Assembly: GCA_016191895.1 (NCBI GenBank)
Contig: JACPVD010000023.1
Location: 1 to 5,270, forward strand
Origin: Chloroflexota bacterium
GTDB taxonomy: Bacteria; Chloroflexota; Anaerolineae; Anaerolineales; Villigracilaceae
Direction of reading: 5' to 3'
Length of the DNA stretch: 5,270 bases
Positions 1 to 4,892 of the stretch are shown piece after piece (within the stretch, counting starts at the first letter, position 1; every line of letters begins with the position of its first letter). Position numbers and translations under genes: made by a program. Under the pieces are notes generated by a model that worked only from the letters and a program-made list of their open reading frames with translations, did no database searches and had not been told where the DNA came from.

Positions 1-39
1 GCAAGTAATGGGGCTGGCGCAAACTGCGTGATAATACAC

Positions 40-71
40 AAAGACCTCCGAACTCACGGAGGTCTTTTTTT
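40..71 (+). terminator. Strong intrinsic terminator hairpin, possibly bidirectional
   Basis: An 11-bp perfect stem (40-50 with 57-67, AAAGACCTCCG / CGGAGGTCTTT) encloses a 6-nt loop and is followed on the plus strand by a T run at 65-71, the classic rho-independent form. This direction would end a plus-strand transcript arriving from left of the window. Read on the minus strand it follows tRNA-Glu by only 3 bases, but the trailing sequence there is TTTGTGT, a weaker U tract, so it probably also ends the tRNA transcript, less efficiently. Confidence 0.8.
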
Positions 72-74
72 CTG

Positions 75-147
75 TGCCCCCACGGAGATTCGAACTCCGG
101 TCGTGGCCTTGAAAGGGCCGCGTCCTGGGCCTCTAGACGATTGGGGC
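75..147 (-). tRNA. tRNA-Glu (anticodon UUC)
   Basis: The minus strand from 147 to 75 folds as a complete cloverleaf: acceptor arm beginning GCCCCAA, a D arm GTCT...GGAC with the AGAGG core typical of bacterial tRNA-Glu, anticodon loop CTTTCAA (anticodon TTC), a 4-nt variable loop, and a T arm CGGAG-TTCGAAT-CTCCG. The discriminator is A and the 3' CCA is not encoded (the next bases are CAG), so it must be added after transcription. Two pairs look imperfect: 6:67 is A-G in the acceptor stem and 27:43 is C-A at the base of the anticodon stem. Both are tolerable but unusual. The gene has its own promoter at 165-193 and a hairpin just downstream, so it can be made independently of the protein genes upstream. 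Confidence 0.95.
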
Positions 148-164
148 TTTTTTAGGGCGGACGA

Positions 165-193
165 ATTCTATCCTCCACTTATGGGATGGTCAA
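165..193 (-). promoter_or_regulatory. Sigma-70-type promoter of tRNA-Glu
   Basis: On the minus strand a TTGACC -35 box (193-188) and a TAGAAT -10 box (170-165) are separated by exactly 17 bp, each one or two bases from consensus. The predicted start near 158 leaves a leader of about 10 nt before the mature tRNA 5' end at 147. The -35 box begins just 6 bp beyond the stop codon of the upstream protein gene. Confidence 0.75.
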
Positions 194-199
194 GCAAAA

Positions 200-754
200 T
201 TATCCCTGATTCTCCGGCCGCACGCGCTGGTTGAGCAAAGCCATCAGATCCACCTTCCTGCGGTTGACGAGGATGCCGGAACTTTCGATGCGCAGGCTGG
301 GAATGAGAATCGCCGTCAGTGTGGCATTGAAAACCGGGAGAAAATCCCGCGTCCCGTCGGTCATGATCGAGGTAAAGTCGAAGCGGCCGGGCAACTCCAT
401 CGTTCCTTCCACTTCGAACATCTGTGTAGCGATTCGCACGGGATATTCCACAACATTGGTGTATCCCCCGCGCACAATCGCCGACGGGCCCAGGTCTTCG
501 CGCCGCGAGAGACAGACGGCTTGAATGCTCTTCTTCATCATGCGCACCAGTTCGAAATGATCGACAAGCTTCGTGGGCATGTGCAGGCGCGCAAGCCGCG
601 CATCATTCACTTCCATCGCAGAATGCGTGGCGTCGTTCAACATACCCATCACACCGTTGTTGGTAGCCATGAGTTTACCCACCACGCGATAGCCGGAAGC
701 CAGAATATCGGCAAGCACAAAACGATAGGTTCGTGGAGAAGTGTCGAGGGTCAT
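200..754 (-). CDS. Unrecognised 184-residue protein with possible two-fold internal repeat
   Basis: I do not recognise this family by name. ATG 754 is preferred over an in-frame TTG at 778, because an AAAGG-like site lies about 9 nt before it and the TTG has none; the TTG would also overlap the stop of the preceding gene. No signal peptide, membrane segment or metal motif is visible. The protein reads as alternating beta-strand-like segments. Residues 39-57 (LNDATHSAMEVNDARLARL) align without gaps to 131-149 (MTDGTRDFLPVFNATLTAI), an offset of 92, exactly half the length, which suggests two copies of one beta-rich domain. It starts 20 bp after the YgiT-type zinc-finger gene and is probably co-transcribed with it. 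It ends with TAA just before the tRNA-Glu promoter. The ORF is clearly real given length, spacing and strand. The function is unknown; it is not visibly a MqsR toxin despite its YgiT-like neighbour. Confidence 0.8.
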   Translation of the reverse strand: MTLDTSPRTYRFVLADILASGYRVVGKLMATNNGVMGMLNDATHSAMEVNDARLARLHMPTKLVDHFELVRMMKKSIQAVCLSRREDLGPSAIVRGGYTNVVEYPVRIATQMFEVEGTMELPGRFDFTSIMTDGTRDFLPVFNATLTAILIPSLRIESSGILVNRRKVDLMALLNQRVRPENQG

Positions 755-774
755 GAGGGTCTGCCTTTTCGGAA

Positions 775-1074
775 TCAAGAGTCGTGGATGGCGCGGTGCG
801 TTCCGGGGCGCGGCCTCGGCGGCGGCGGGGTACGGCGATGATTGGCAGTGGGGCGGCCCGCGTTCGGGTCGAGAATCATTTCCAGCCAGAGAATCGCCTT
901 TTCATCGAACTCGCGCCTGCCGCATACATCGCAGATCCAGGCCGGGAAGTGCGGAACAGTGATCAACTCGCCGCCAAGCCACGTAAAGTAGGTGATGAGG
1001 CGCGGCTGTAAAACGCCGGCGTGACATTCGTTGCACGGAAAGGCCTGCGGGGAGTCCGTTTTGTTTTCACTCAT
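775..1074 (-). CDS. YgiT-type zinc-finger domain protein
   Basis: This 99-residue protein carries two CxxC knuckles, C14-x2-C17 and C48-x2-C51, separated by 30 residues. That is the arrangement of the YgiT-type zinc finger seen in the N-terminal domain of the antitoxin MqsA and in many stand-alone small proteins. The core ends near residue 69 and is followed by a Pro/Arg-rich, probably disordered tail (70-99). No helix-turn-helix domain follows, so it is not a full MqsA antitoxin. Three in-frame ATGs occur at 1086, 1080 and 1074. I chose 1074 because GAGG lies 6 nt upstream. That GAGG is formed over the stop codon of lepB, so translation is probably coupled to it. ATG 1086 would overlap the lepB TGA as ATGA and remains possible. 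A zinc-binding, DNA- or protein-contacting role is inferred; the target is unknown. Confidence 0.85.
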   Translation of the reverse strand: MSENKTDSPQAFPCNECHAGVLQPRLITYFTWLGGELITVPHFPAWICDVCGRREFDEKAILWLEMILDPNAGRPTANHRRTPPPPRPRPGTHRAIHDS

Positions 1075-1082
1075 GGTCATCC

Positions 1083-1706
1083 TCATTGTTCGGCGATCAA
1101 CTCGCCGTGTCGAATTATCTTCCACATCTGCGGCGGCCAGTAGATCACAACCGCCTTGCCCACCACATTTCCGGCCGGCAACAACCCCCATGAATGCGAG
1201 TCGGACGAATCGTTGCGGTTATCGCCGAGCACAAACAACTGCCCATCCGGCACGCCCCATTCGCCGTTGTATCGCGGTGCTTCGGCAATATAAGGCTCGC
1301 TCAACGCCTGCCCGTTCACCGTCACCGTTCCGTCCTTTACAACGACATGATCGCCTGGCACACCGATCACCCGCTTGATCAATTCCTGGCCGGGATCCAT
1401 CGGAAAATAAAACACCACAATATCGCCGCGCTCGGCATCGGTAAACACATAATTCAATTTGCTTACCAATACAAACTCGCCGTCCTGCAATGTGGGAATC
1501 ATGCTAAACCCGTCCACGCGAACACGCGCCGATACGGCATTGATTCCGAAAAACAGAATCGCCGCCAGCGCAAGCGTTTCCAAAATATCGAAGGCAAAAC
1601 GCCTCCAGTTTGTTTTTTCTTCCGCCGAAACGGGCTCTGAAACCACCTGCCCTGCCGCGGGAATCTGCCCTTCAATTTTTTCTTCTTGTTGCCCTAAAGT
1701 TTCCAA
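1083..1706 (-). CDS. lepB: Signal peptidase I (start codon uncertain)
   Basis: This is a membrane-anchored serine/lysine protease (peptidase family S26) that removes signal peptides from exported proteins at the outer face of the cytoplasmic membrane. Numbering from TTG 1706 (207 residues): a charged N-terminal stretch, one membrane segment at about 38-58, the nucleophile in GFSMIPT (Ser68), RGDIVVF at about 93-99, the general base in IKRVIGVPGD (Lys111), and the GDNRNDSSDS box at about 161-170. All family boxes are intact. No ATG precedes the catalytic core. TTG 1706 has a perfect GGAGG 5 nt upstream; GTG 1778 overlaps the methyltransferase stop as GTGA, and GTG 1790 is also open, but neither has a good ribosome site. 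The longer forms would translate through the GC hairpin at 1750-1766. The enzyme is certain; only the start is in doubt. Confidence 0.95.
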   Translation of the reverse strand: METLGQQEEKIEGQIPAAGQVVSEPVSAEEKTNWRRFAFDILETLALAAILFFGINAVSARVRVDGFSMIPTLQDGEFVLVSKLNYVFTDAERGDIVVFYFPMDPGQELIKRVIGVPGDHVVVKDGTVTVNGQALSEPYIAEAPRYNGEWGVPDGQLFVLGDNRNDSSDSHSWGLLPAGNVVGKAVVIYWPPQMWKIIRHGELIAEQ

Positions 1707-1711
1707 ACTTG

Positions 1712-1716
1712 CCTCC
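1712..1716 (-). promoter_or_regulatory. Shine-Dalgarno site supporting the TTG start of lepB
   Basis: GGAGG on the minus strand (1716-1712) sits 5 nt before TTG 1706. It is the best ribosome-binding site in the lepB 5' region and the main reason for preferring a rare TTG start over the two upstream GTGs. Confidence 0.55.
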
Positions 1717-1728
1717 GTAGTAACGGAA

Positions 1729-1734
1729 ATTATA
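1729..1734 (-). promoter_or_regulatory. Possible internal -10 box ahead of lepB
   Basis: A perfect TATAAT is found on the minus strand at 1734-1729, about 22 nt before the preferred lepB TTG. At 17-bp spacing the -35 position reads AGCGGC, a poor match, so this is at best a weak or activator-dependent promoter. It would only make sense if lepB starts at 1706. Confidence 0.3.
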
Positions 1735-1749
1735 CTTCCCTTTTTCGCC

Positions 1750-1766
1750 CCGCCGCTAAACGGCGG
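1750..1766. repeat. Short GC hairpin between methyltransferase gene and lepB
   Basis: CCGCCG (1750-1755) and CGGCGG (1761-1766) form a perfect 6-bp stem around the loop CTAAA. There is no T run on either side, so it is not a standard terminator. It lies 9 bp beyond the methyltransferase stop, in the gap that exists only if lepB starts at TTG 1706. It could be an mRNA-stabilising or attenuating hairpin, or a remnant of a dispersed palindrome. Confidence 0.5.
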
Positions 1767-1774
1767 AACATAAA

Positions 1775-2494
1775 TCACGCCTCGCCCCACGCGAAGTAGG
1801 CGGGTACATGCAAAATTCGCGTTCCATTTTTACGGGCAGATTCATCGAGCGTTTTCATTCTTTGGACATCGGCTCCCGGAACCATTCCATCCAAATCGGC
1901 TTCGATCACCGCCCATTCATCCTCCCAATCTTTGGCAGAACGGATCACCTCCCCGCTTTGAATGGGTCCCGTTTCGATGAGCCTGATCCCAGCCTGATGA
2001 AAGGTCTCGGCAAGCAGAGACCCAAACGACGGATTCGCGCCCTGTCTGCGAAGCGATTCTGTCTGCCAGGCTCCAAGATGTTTTAATTCCAGCGGTTTAT
2101 CCACCCTTGCGCTGTAGTCCGGTTCCGCCAGCGCAAGCACCACCCGGCTCACCCGCGCCATTTCACGCACAACCTGTATCGGGTCATGCACCCACAACAA
2201 AAGGAAATGACAAAAGGCGATATCGAAGAATTTGTCTGCGTAGGGAAGATGATGTCCGTCGCCGCGAGTCAAAAAAACGCCCGGGGCGTAGGCTCTGCAC
2301 TCAGACAGTGAAACAGGATTCAGGTCCAGCCCGTGAAGCGCAATGGGCATTCCAATTTCGCGCAGAATCGCGCCGGTTCCGCATCCCACTTCAAGCGCGC
2401 GAACCGCATGTTCCAATCCCGCCTTTTCAAAAAGATAATGTCGCAGGCCGCGAGTCCAGGCAGCTTGTTGCAGGTAACGCGCGTGCCAATTCAT
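1775..2494 (-). CDS. Class I SAM-dependent methyltransferase (Methyltransf_11-like)
   Basis: This 239-residue Rossmann-fold methyltransferase has an unknown acceptor. Motif I, the SAM-binding loop LEVGCGTGA, is at residues 34-42. The acidic residue expected at the end of strand beta-2 is in LDLNP (57-60, Asp57). A DGHHLPY segment (79-85) resembles the adenine-contacting D-x-x-x-L-P motif, and FDIAFCHFLLLWV (90-102) corresponds to motif post-II. The N-terminus (about 7-30) is helical with aromatic and basic residues; the C-terminal third (about 143-239) is the likely substrate-specificity region. ATG 2494 begins 5 nt after the stop of the reductase gene and has no clear Shine-Dalgarno site, so it is probably translated by coupling. 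The gene ends with TGA. The sequence does not separate small-molecule from lipid or quinone acceptors; pairing with a flavin/deazaflavin reductase hints at a small-molecule role, which is speculation. Confidence 0.9.
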   Translation of the reverse strand: MNWHARYLQQAAWTRGLRHYLFEKAGLEHAVRALEVGCGTGAILREIGMPIALHGLDLNPVSLSECRAYAPGVFLTRGDGHHLPYADKFFDIAFCHFLLLWVHDPIQVVREMARVSRVVLALAEPDYSARVDKPLELKHLGAWQTESLRRQGANPSFGSLLAETFHQAGIRLIETGPIQSGEVIRSAKDWEDEWAVIEADLDGMVPGADVQRMKTLDESARKNGTRILHVPAYFAWGEA

Positions 2495-2499
2495 CGTCG

Positions 2500-2988
2500 T
2501 TATTTCTGCGGTTCCAAAATCATCACGGGAATCTTGCGATGCGCCGCGCGGATTTTATACAGCGCGTACCCTTTGTAATAAGACAGCGCCACCTGCCAGT
2601 ATCTTTCATACTCCCCATCCTCCACTTCACGGGCAAGGAATTTTTGTTCGCGCCCGTTGACCCGCGCCGCGCATTGGGGATTTTTTTTCAGGTTGTAATA
2701 CCAGCCGGGGTTATGTCGCCCGCCAAAGTTGGAACCGATCAGTACGATCTTCCCTTCATCAAATATGCCCAGCAGAGGCATTATGCGCCGCAAGCCACTC
2801 CTTGCGCCGGTGGTAACAAGTTGAATGATTGGCAGGCCGACGATCTCGGCGACGGTGTGACGGCCTTTCGAAATTTTGAGCATGAACGAATCCGCACGAT
2901 GCAGGACAACCGCCAAAAACGCGGAGACCCAGCGCAACATAAGGAAGCGATGTATCCATTTTTGAAACGCGTTGGGTTTTATGTTCAT
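2500..2988 (-). CDS. DDN-type nitroreductase family, deazaflavin (F420)- or flavin-dependent oxidoreductase
   Basis: This 162-residue protein belongs to the split-barrel family that includes mycobacterial Ddn, the F420H2-dependent quinone/nitroimidazole reductase. The signature block is present in order: [12 protein letters not shown] at 57-68, a phosphate-binding-type strand and turn, then [20 protein letters not shown] at 85-104, where family members bind the cofactor phosphate and place the substrate. The N-terminal 1-45 is amphipathic and hydrophobic ([15 protein letters not shown] at 15-29), as in membrane-associated Ddn. The C-terminus has the [27 protein letters not shown] ending (from about 129) common in the family. 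ATG 2988 overlaps the dtd TGA by 4 bp (ATGA), so it is translationally coupled. Cofactor use (F420 versus FMN or even haem-type relatives) cannot be read with certainty; F420 is the family default. Confidence 0.9.
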   Translation of the reverse strand: MNIKPNAFQKWIHRFLMLRWVSAFLAVVLHRADSFMLKISKGRHTVAEIVGLPIIQLVTTGARSGLRRIMPLLGIFDEGKIVLIGSNFGGRHNPGWYYNLKKNPQCAARVNGREQKFLAREVEDGEYERYWQVALSYYKGYALYKIRAAHRKIPVMILEPQK

Positions 2989-3422
2989 CGTTCCAACCAG
3001 ATTGTCACCGGGCCGTCGTTATGGATTTCCACTTCCATGTGCGCGCCGAATTGACCGGTTTGGGTCGGCACACCATGACCGCGCAATAGCTCCACAAATC
3101 GATCCACCAGTGGAGAGGCCTTTTCAGGAAGCGCGGCGTCGATAAAGGAGGGACGCCGTCCTTTGCGCGTGTCGGCATACAACGTGAATTGCGAAACGAC
3201 AATGGCCTCGCCTCGCACATCCAATATCGAGAGATTGGTCTTGCCCTGTTCATCTTCGAATATCCGCAGGTTCGCGGCCTTCTCGGCAAGGAATACCGCC
3301 TGTTCCTCCCCATCGTTGTGGCCGATACCCAATAAAATCAGCAGGCCTTTTCCGATTTTGGAAATGGTCTGCTGATCGACAGTGACGCTTGCGCGGGATA
3401 CTCGCTGAATTAATAGGCGCAT
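2985..3422 (-). CDS. dtd: D-aminoacyl-tRNA deacylase
   Basis: This enzyme hydrolyses D-aminoacyl-tRNA (and glycyl-tRNA-Ala), clearing D-Tyr, D-Trp, D-Asp and similar mischarged products from the tRNA pool; it acts as a cytoplasmic homodimer. The 145-residue length is standard. The N-terminus [13 protein letters not shown] is typical, the catalytic-side motif [17 protein letters not shown] is at 77-93, and the cross-subunit Gly-cisPro motif is in [10 protein letters not shown] (Gly137-Pro138). ATG 3422 is chosen because it gives the canonical N-terminus. The reading frame stays open a further 87 codons upstream, but through the repeat and into trpS, and that part is not family-like. No Shine-Dalgarno site is visible: the bases before the ATG are the tandem 8-mer repeat. 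Position just after trpS makes sense, since D-Trp-tRNA is a natural substrate class. Confidence 0.96.
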   Translation of the reverse strand: MRLLIQRVSRASVTVDQQTISKIGKGLLILLGIGHNDGEEQAVFLAEKAANLRIFEDEQGKTNLSILDVRGEAIVVSQFTLYADTRKGRRPSFIDAALPEKASPLVDRFVELLRGHGVPTQTGQFGAHMEVEIHNDGPVTIWLER

Positions 3423-3430
3423 GGAAATAA

Positions 3431-3493
3431 GTAAACAAGTAATCAGGTAAACAGGTAAACAAACACTACGTGTGCTCTTGTTTACCTGTTTAC
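3431..3493. repeat. Tandem 8-mer array forming a 16-bp perfect inverted repeat
   Basis: Four head-to-tail 8-mers (GTAAACAA, GTAATCAG, GTAAACAG, GTAAACAA) fill 3431-3462 and two inverted copies (TTGTTTAC, CTGTTTAC) fill 3478-3493. As a result 3447-3462 and 3478-3493 are perfect 16-bp complementary arms around a 15-nt loop, which itself contains a 4-bp ACAC/GTGT mini-stem. The array fills almost the whole gap between the trpS stop and the dtd start. It lacks a T run, so a simple intrinsic terminator is unlikely; it may shape mRNA processing or dtd translation. Confidence 0.85.
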
Positions 3494-3495
3494 TG

Positions 3496-4482
3496 CTATG
3501 GCAACTGCATCGCTTCGCGCACTTCCACCATGGTCTGCTCGGCAATGGCGCGGGCGCGTCCGGCTCCGTCGTCCAACACATCCTGGATGTAGTTCGGGTT
3601 GGATGCAAGTTCGGCGCGTTTGGCGCGGAAGGGTTCAAGGTGTTTGTTGAGATTGTTGGCAAAACGCAGTTTGCAATCCACACAGCCGATGCCGGCCTTG
3701 CGGCATTCGGTGTTGATCATCTCCACTTCATCCTGCGCAGAGAAGATATTGTGCATGGTGAACACGTTGCATACATCGGGATTGCCGGGATCGGTCTTGC
3801 GCTGGCGGGCCGGGTCGGTGACCATTTCCTTTACGCGCTTCACTGTATCTTCCGGCGCGGTGGCGAGCTCGATATGATTGTTCAAACTCTTGCCCATCTT
3901 GTCCCTGCCGTCGATGCCGACCACTTTCAAAACCTCGGTGTGTTTCACCTGCGGCTCGACCAGCACTTTGGTCTTGTAGCGATAATTGAACGAGCGCACG
4001 ATCTCGCGCGCAAATTCCACGTGCGGAGCCTGGTCAATGCCGACCGGGACGACATCGGTTTTGTAAAGCACGATGTCCGCGGTCATCAACACAGGGTAGC
4101 CGACCAAACCATAATTGACGTTATCGGGCTGTTGGCGCACTTTTTCCTTGAAGGTCGGCAGGTCGGTGAGTTTGCCGAATTGAGTCACCATCGAAAGATA
4201 GGTGTGCAATTCCATCACCTGCGGCACATGCGACTGAACGAAAAGAATCGAGTCCTCGGGTCGAATGCCCGCGGCAAGCCAATCCAACGCCATTTCAACT
4301 GTGTTCTGCCTCAAGTCCTGCGTGGTCTCCACCGTCGTCAATGCATGCACATCCACAATGCAGTAGACACATTCGTAATCGTCCTGCATCGCCACATAAT
4401 TTTTCATCGCCCCCAGGTAATTGCCGAGATGTTGCCGCCCCGTGGGGCGCGCGCCCGAAAACACTCTGCCTTTTTTAGCCAT
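3496..4482 (-). CDS. trpS: Tryptophanyl-tRNA synthetase, iron-sulfur-cluster type
   Basis: This class Ic synthetase charges tRNA-Trp with tryptophan in the cytoplasm; 328 residues is the usual bacterial length. The HIGH-type signature is in [15 protein letters not shown] (10-24), the Trp/ATP loop includes GIDQAPHVE (148-156), and the KMSKS-type loop is DKMGKSLNN (194-202), with Gly in place of the first Ser. Four cysteines, C238, C260, C267 and C270, form C-x21-C-x6-C-x2-C near the anticodon-binding helical domain. This closely matches, in both position and spacing, the C-x22-C-x6-C-x2-C motif that binds a [4Fe-4S] cluster in Thermotoga maritima TrpRS. ATG 4482 has AGAGGA 6 nt upstream. The gene ends with TAG. 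The upstream 80-bp gap contains the double-hairpin insert and no clear promoter, so transcription may come from the selenoprotein promoter. Confidence 0.98.
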   Translation of the reverse strand: MAKKGRVFSGARPTGRQHLGNYLGAMKNYVAMQDDYECVYCIVDVHALTTVETTQDLRQNTVEMALDWLAAGIRPEDSILFVQSHVPQVMELHTYLSMVTQFGKLTDLPTFKEKVRQQPDNVNYGLVGYPVLMTADIVLYKTDVVPVGIDQAPHVEFAREIVRSFNYRYKTKVLVEPQVKHTEVLKVVGIDGRDKMGKSLNNHIELATAPEDTVKRVKEMVTDPARQRKTDPGNPDVCNVFTMHNIFSAQDEVEMINTECRKAGIGCVDCKLRFANNLNKHLEPFRAKRAELASNPNYIQDVLDDGAGRARAIAEQTMVEVREAMQLP

Positions 4483-4492
4483 TTGTCATCCT

Positions 4493-4566
4493 CTTCGTTA
4501 AATTGGAGTCCCAAAGTTCTACTTTGGGATTTGCACTGCGGAGGTGAAACTTCCGCACTTCGTTAA
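4493..4566. repeat. 56-bp double-hairpin insert flanked by a 9-bp direct repeat
   Basis: CTTCGTTAA occurs at 4493-4501 and again at 4558-4566. Between the copies are two adjacent palindromes: TCCCAAAGT/ACTTTGGGA (4509-4517 with 4521-4529, 9 bp perfect, 3-nt loop) and TGCGGAGG/CTTCCGCA (4537-4544 with 4550-4557, 8 bp with one G-T). The direct repeat looks like a target-site duplication. Removing one copy plus the insert would put the selenoprotein stop codon 15 nt before the trpS ATG, a normal operon junction. No transposase is present and no terminal inverted repeat is obvious, so it would be a non-autonomous palindromic element. Confidence 0.6.
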
Positions 4567-4802
4567 TCGGCCATCTTCGAGATCAACCCGATGATCTCGC
4601 CCGCTTCGGCGTGACGCTTTAACTTCAACTTGGAAAAGACCGACTCCCCGTTCACGCTGACCTCGAACCTGCCCTCGTCCGAGGGAATCAACGCCACCGA
4701 TTCAATGACATGCTCAAAGTTCTTGAGCAGTTCATCCGTCAGGCTCACGGCCCGATTGGTGTAGTGTCAGACCGCGCAATAGACAATTTCGATTTTTAGC
4801 AT
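4563..4802 (-). CDS. SelW-like (Rdx family) selenoprotein with in-frame UGA selenocysteine
   Basis: Translation from ATG 4802 gives MLKIEIVYCAVU at 1-12, with Sec at the TGA 4769-4767, then HYTNRAVSLTDELLKNF and the Rdx core EGRFEVSVNGESVFSKLKL, ending in TAA; 79 residues in all. SelW/SelT/SelH (Rdx) proteins are small thioredoxin-fold redox proteins with an N-terminal YCxxC or YCxxU active site after the first beta strand. Here Cys9 and Sec12 sit exactly there, and the part after the TGA matches the rest of the fold. ATG 4802 has GGAG 6 nt upstream, an ideal ribosome site. A SECIS-like hairpin follows the TGA. A naive call would be a GTG-started 61-residue ORF at 4748, lacking strand 1 and the active site and having no ribosome site. 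Translation needs SelA, SelB and tRNA-Sec encoded elsewhere. The alternative, a nonsense-mutated CxxC gene, is less likely. Exact substrate unknown. Confidence 0.9.
4736..4759 (-). promoter_or_regulatory. Bacterial SECIS-like hairpin of the selenoprotein mRNA
   Basis: In the mRNA, UCGGGC (4755-4750) pairs with GCCUGA (4744-4739; one G-U) around the loop CGUGA. Two more pairs, CC 4759-4758 with GG 4737-4736, lie below an AA/C internal loop. The loop GU is 19-20 nt after the UGA; in the E. coli fdhF SECIS the loop GU is 20-21 nt after it. A stem-loop at this distance with G/U in a small apical loop is what SelB recognises in bacteria. The fold was done by hand, so details may shift. Confidence 0.65.
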
Positions 4803-4814
4803 GGATTTCTCCGT

Positions 4815-4849
4815 AAGACCCTAAAGGTTTTGAAAACCTTTAGGGTCTT
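4815..4849. repeat. 35-bp perfect palindrome in the selenoprotein leader
   Basis: AAGACCCTAAAGGTTTT (4815-4831) and its exact complement (4833-4849) flank a single G. As RNA it would be a stem of about 15 bp with a small loop. It ends 2 nt before the selenoprotein Shine-Dalgarno site and lies downstream of that gene's predicted promoter, so it would be in the 5' leader. No T run follows on the minus strand; on the plus strand the next bases are CTCGTTTG, not a strong U tract. It is likely a dispersed palindromic repeat or a leader control element. Confidence 0.85.
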
Positions 4850-4868
4850 CTCGTTTGAATGTTAGAAA

Positions 4869-4877
4869 ATTATAACA
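4869..4877 (-). promoter_or_regulatory. Extended -10 promoter of the selenoprotein gene
   Basis: TGTTATAAT on the minus strand (4877-4869) is a perfect -10 with the TGn extension. The -35 region has no good match (GGGCAA-like), which extended -10 promoters tolerate. The predicted start near 4862 gives a leader of about 60 nt that contains the 35-bp palindrome. A 6-bp inverted repeat, ATGTTA (4859-4864) and TAACAT (4873-4878), brackets the -10 and could be an operator. Confidence 0.55.
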
Positions 4878-4892
4878 TGCTGCGCCGAAGGC

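Noticed and set aside
28..234. Small plus-strand ORF of 68 codons
   Set aside because: It reads through the terminator and antisense through the tRNA-Glu gene; there is no ribosome site or family match.
2107..3054. Plus-strand ORF of 315 codons
   Set aside because: It lies antisense across the methyltransferase, the DDN-type reductase and the end of dtd, all clearly recognised on the minus strand. It is a shadow frame.
3431..3493. CRISPR-like array
   Set aside because: The 8-bp units are contiguous with no spacers and no cas genes nearby. It is a simple tandem and inverted repeat.
3423..3683. N-terminal extension of dtd in the open frame upstream
   Set aside because: The extension is translated from the 8-mer repeats and from the antisense-phase of trpS. 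Dtd proteins begin at MRLLIQRV, and 145 residues is the normal length.
4502..4557. T-box or Trp attenuator ahead of trpS
   Set aside because: There is no Trp-codon leader peptide, no T-box consensus, no terminator T run, and the two hairpins are too short for a T-box.
3472..4566. Long plus-strand ORF of 364 codons
   Set aside because: It is antisense to trpS, which carries every TrpRS motif. The plus-strand product is His/Phe/Val-rich without recognisable domains, and it runs through the repeats on both sides.
4767..4769. TGA as a nonsense mutation or a genome-wide code change in the SelW-like gene
   Set aside because: lepB, dtd, the methyltransferase and the YgiT-like gene all end in TGA, so it is a real stop codon here. 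The TGA is exactly at the known Sec position, with a SECIS-like hairpin and an intact downstream domain, which a random mutation would not explain.
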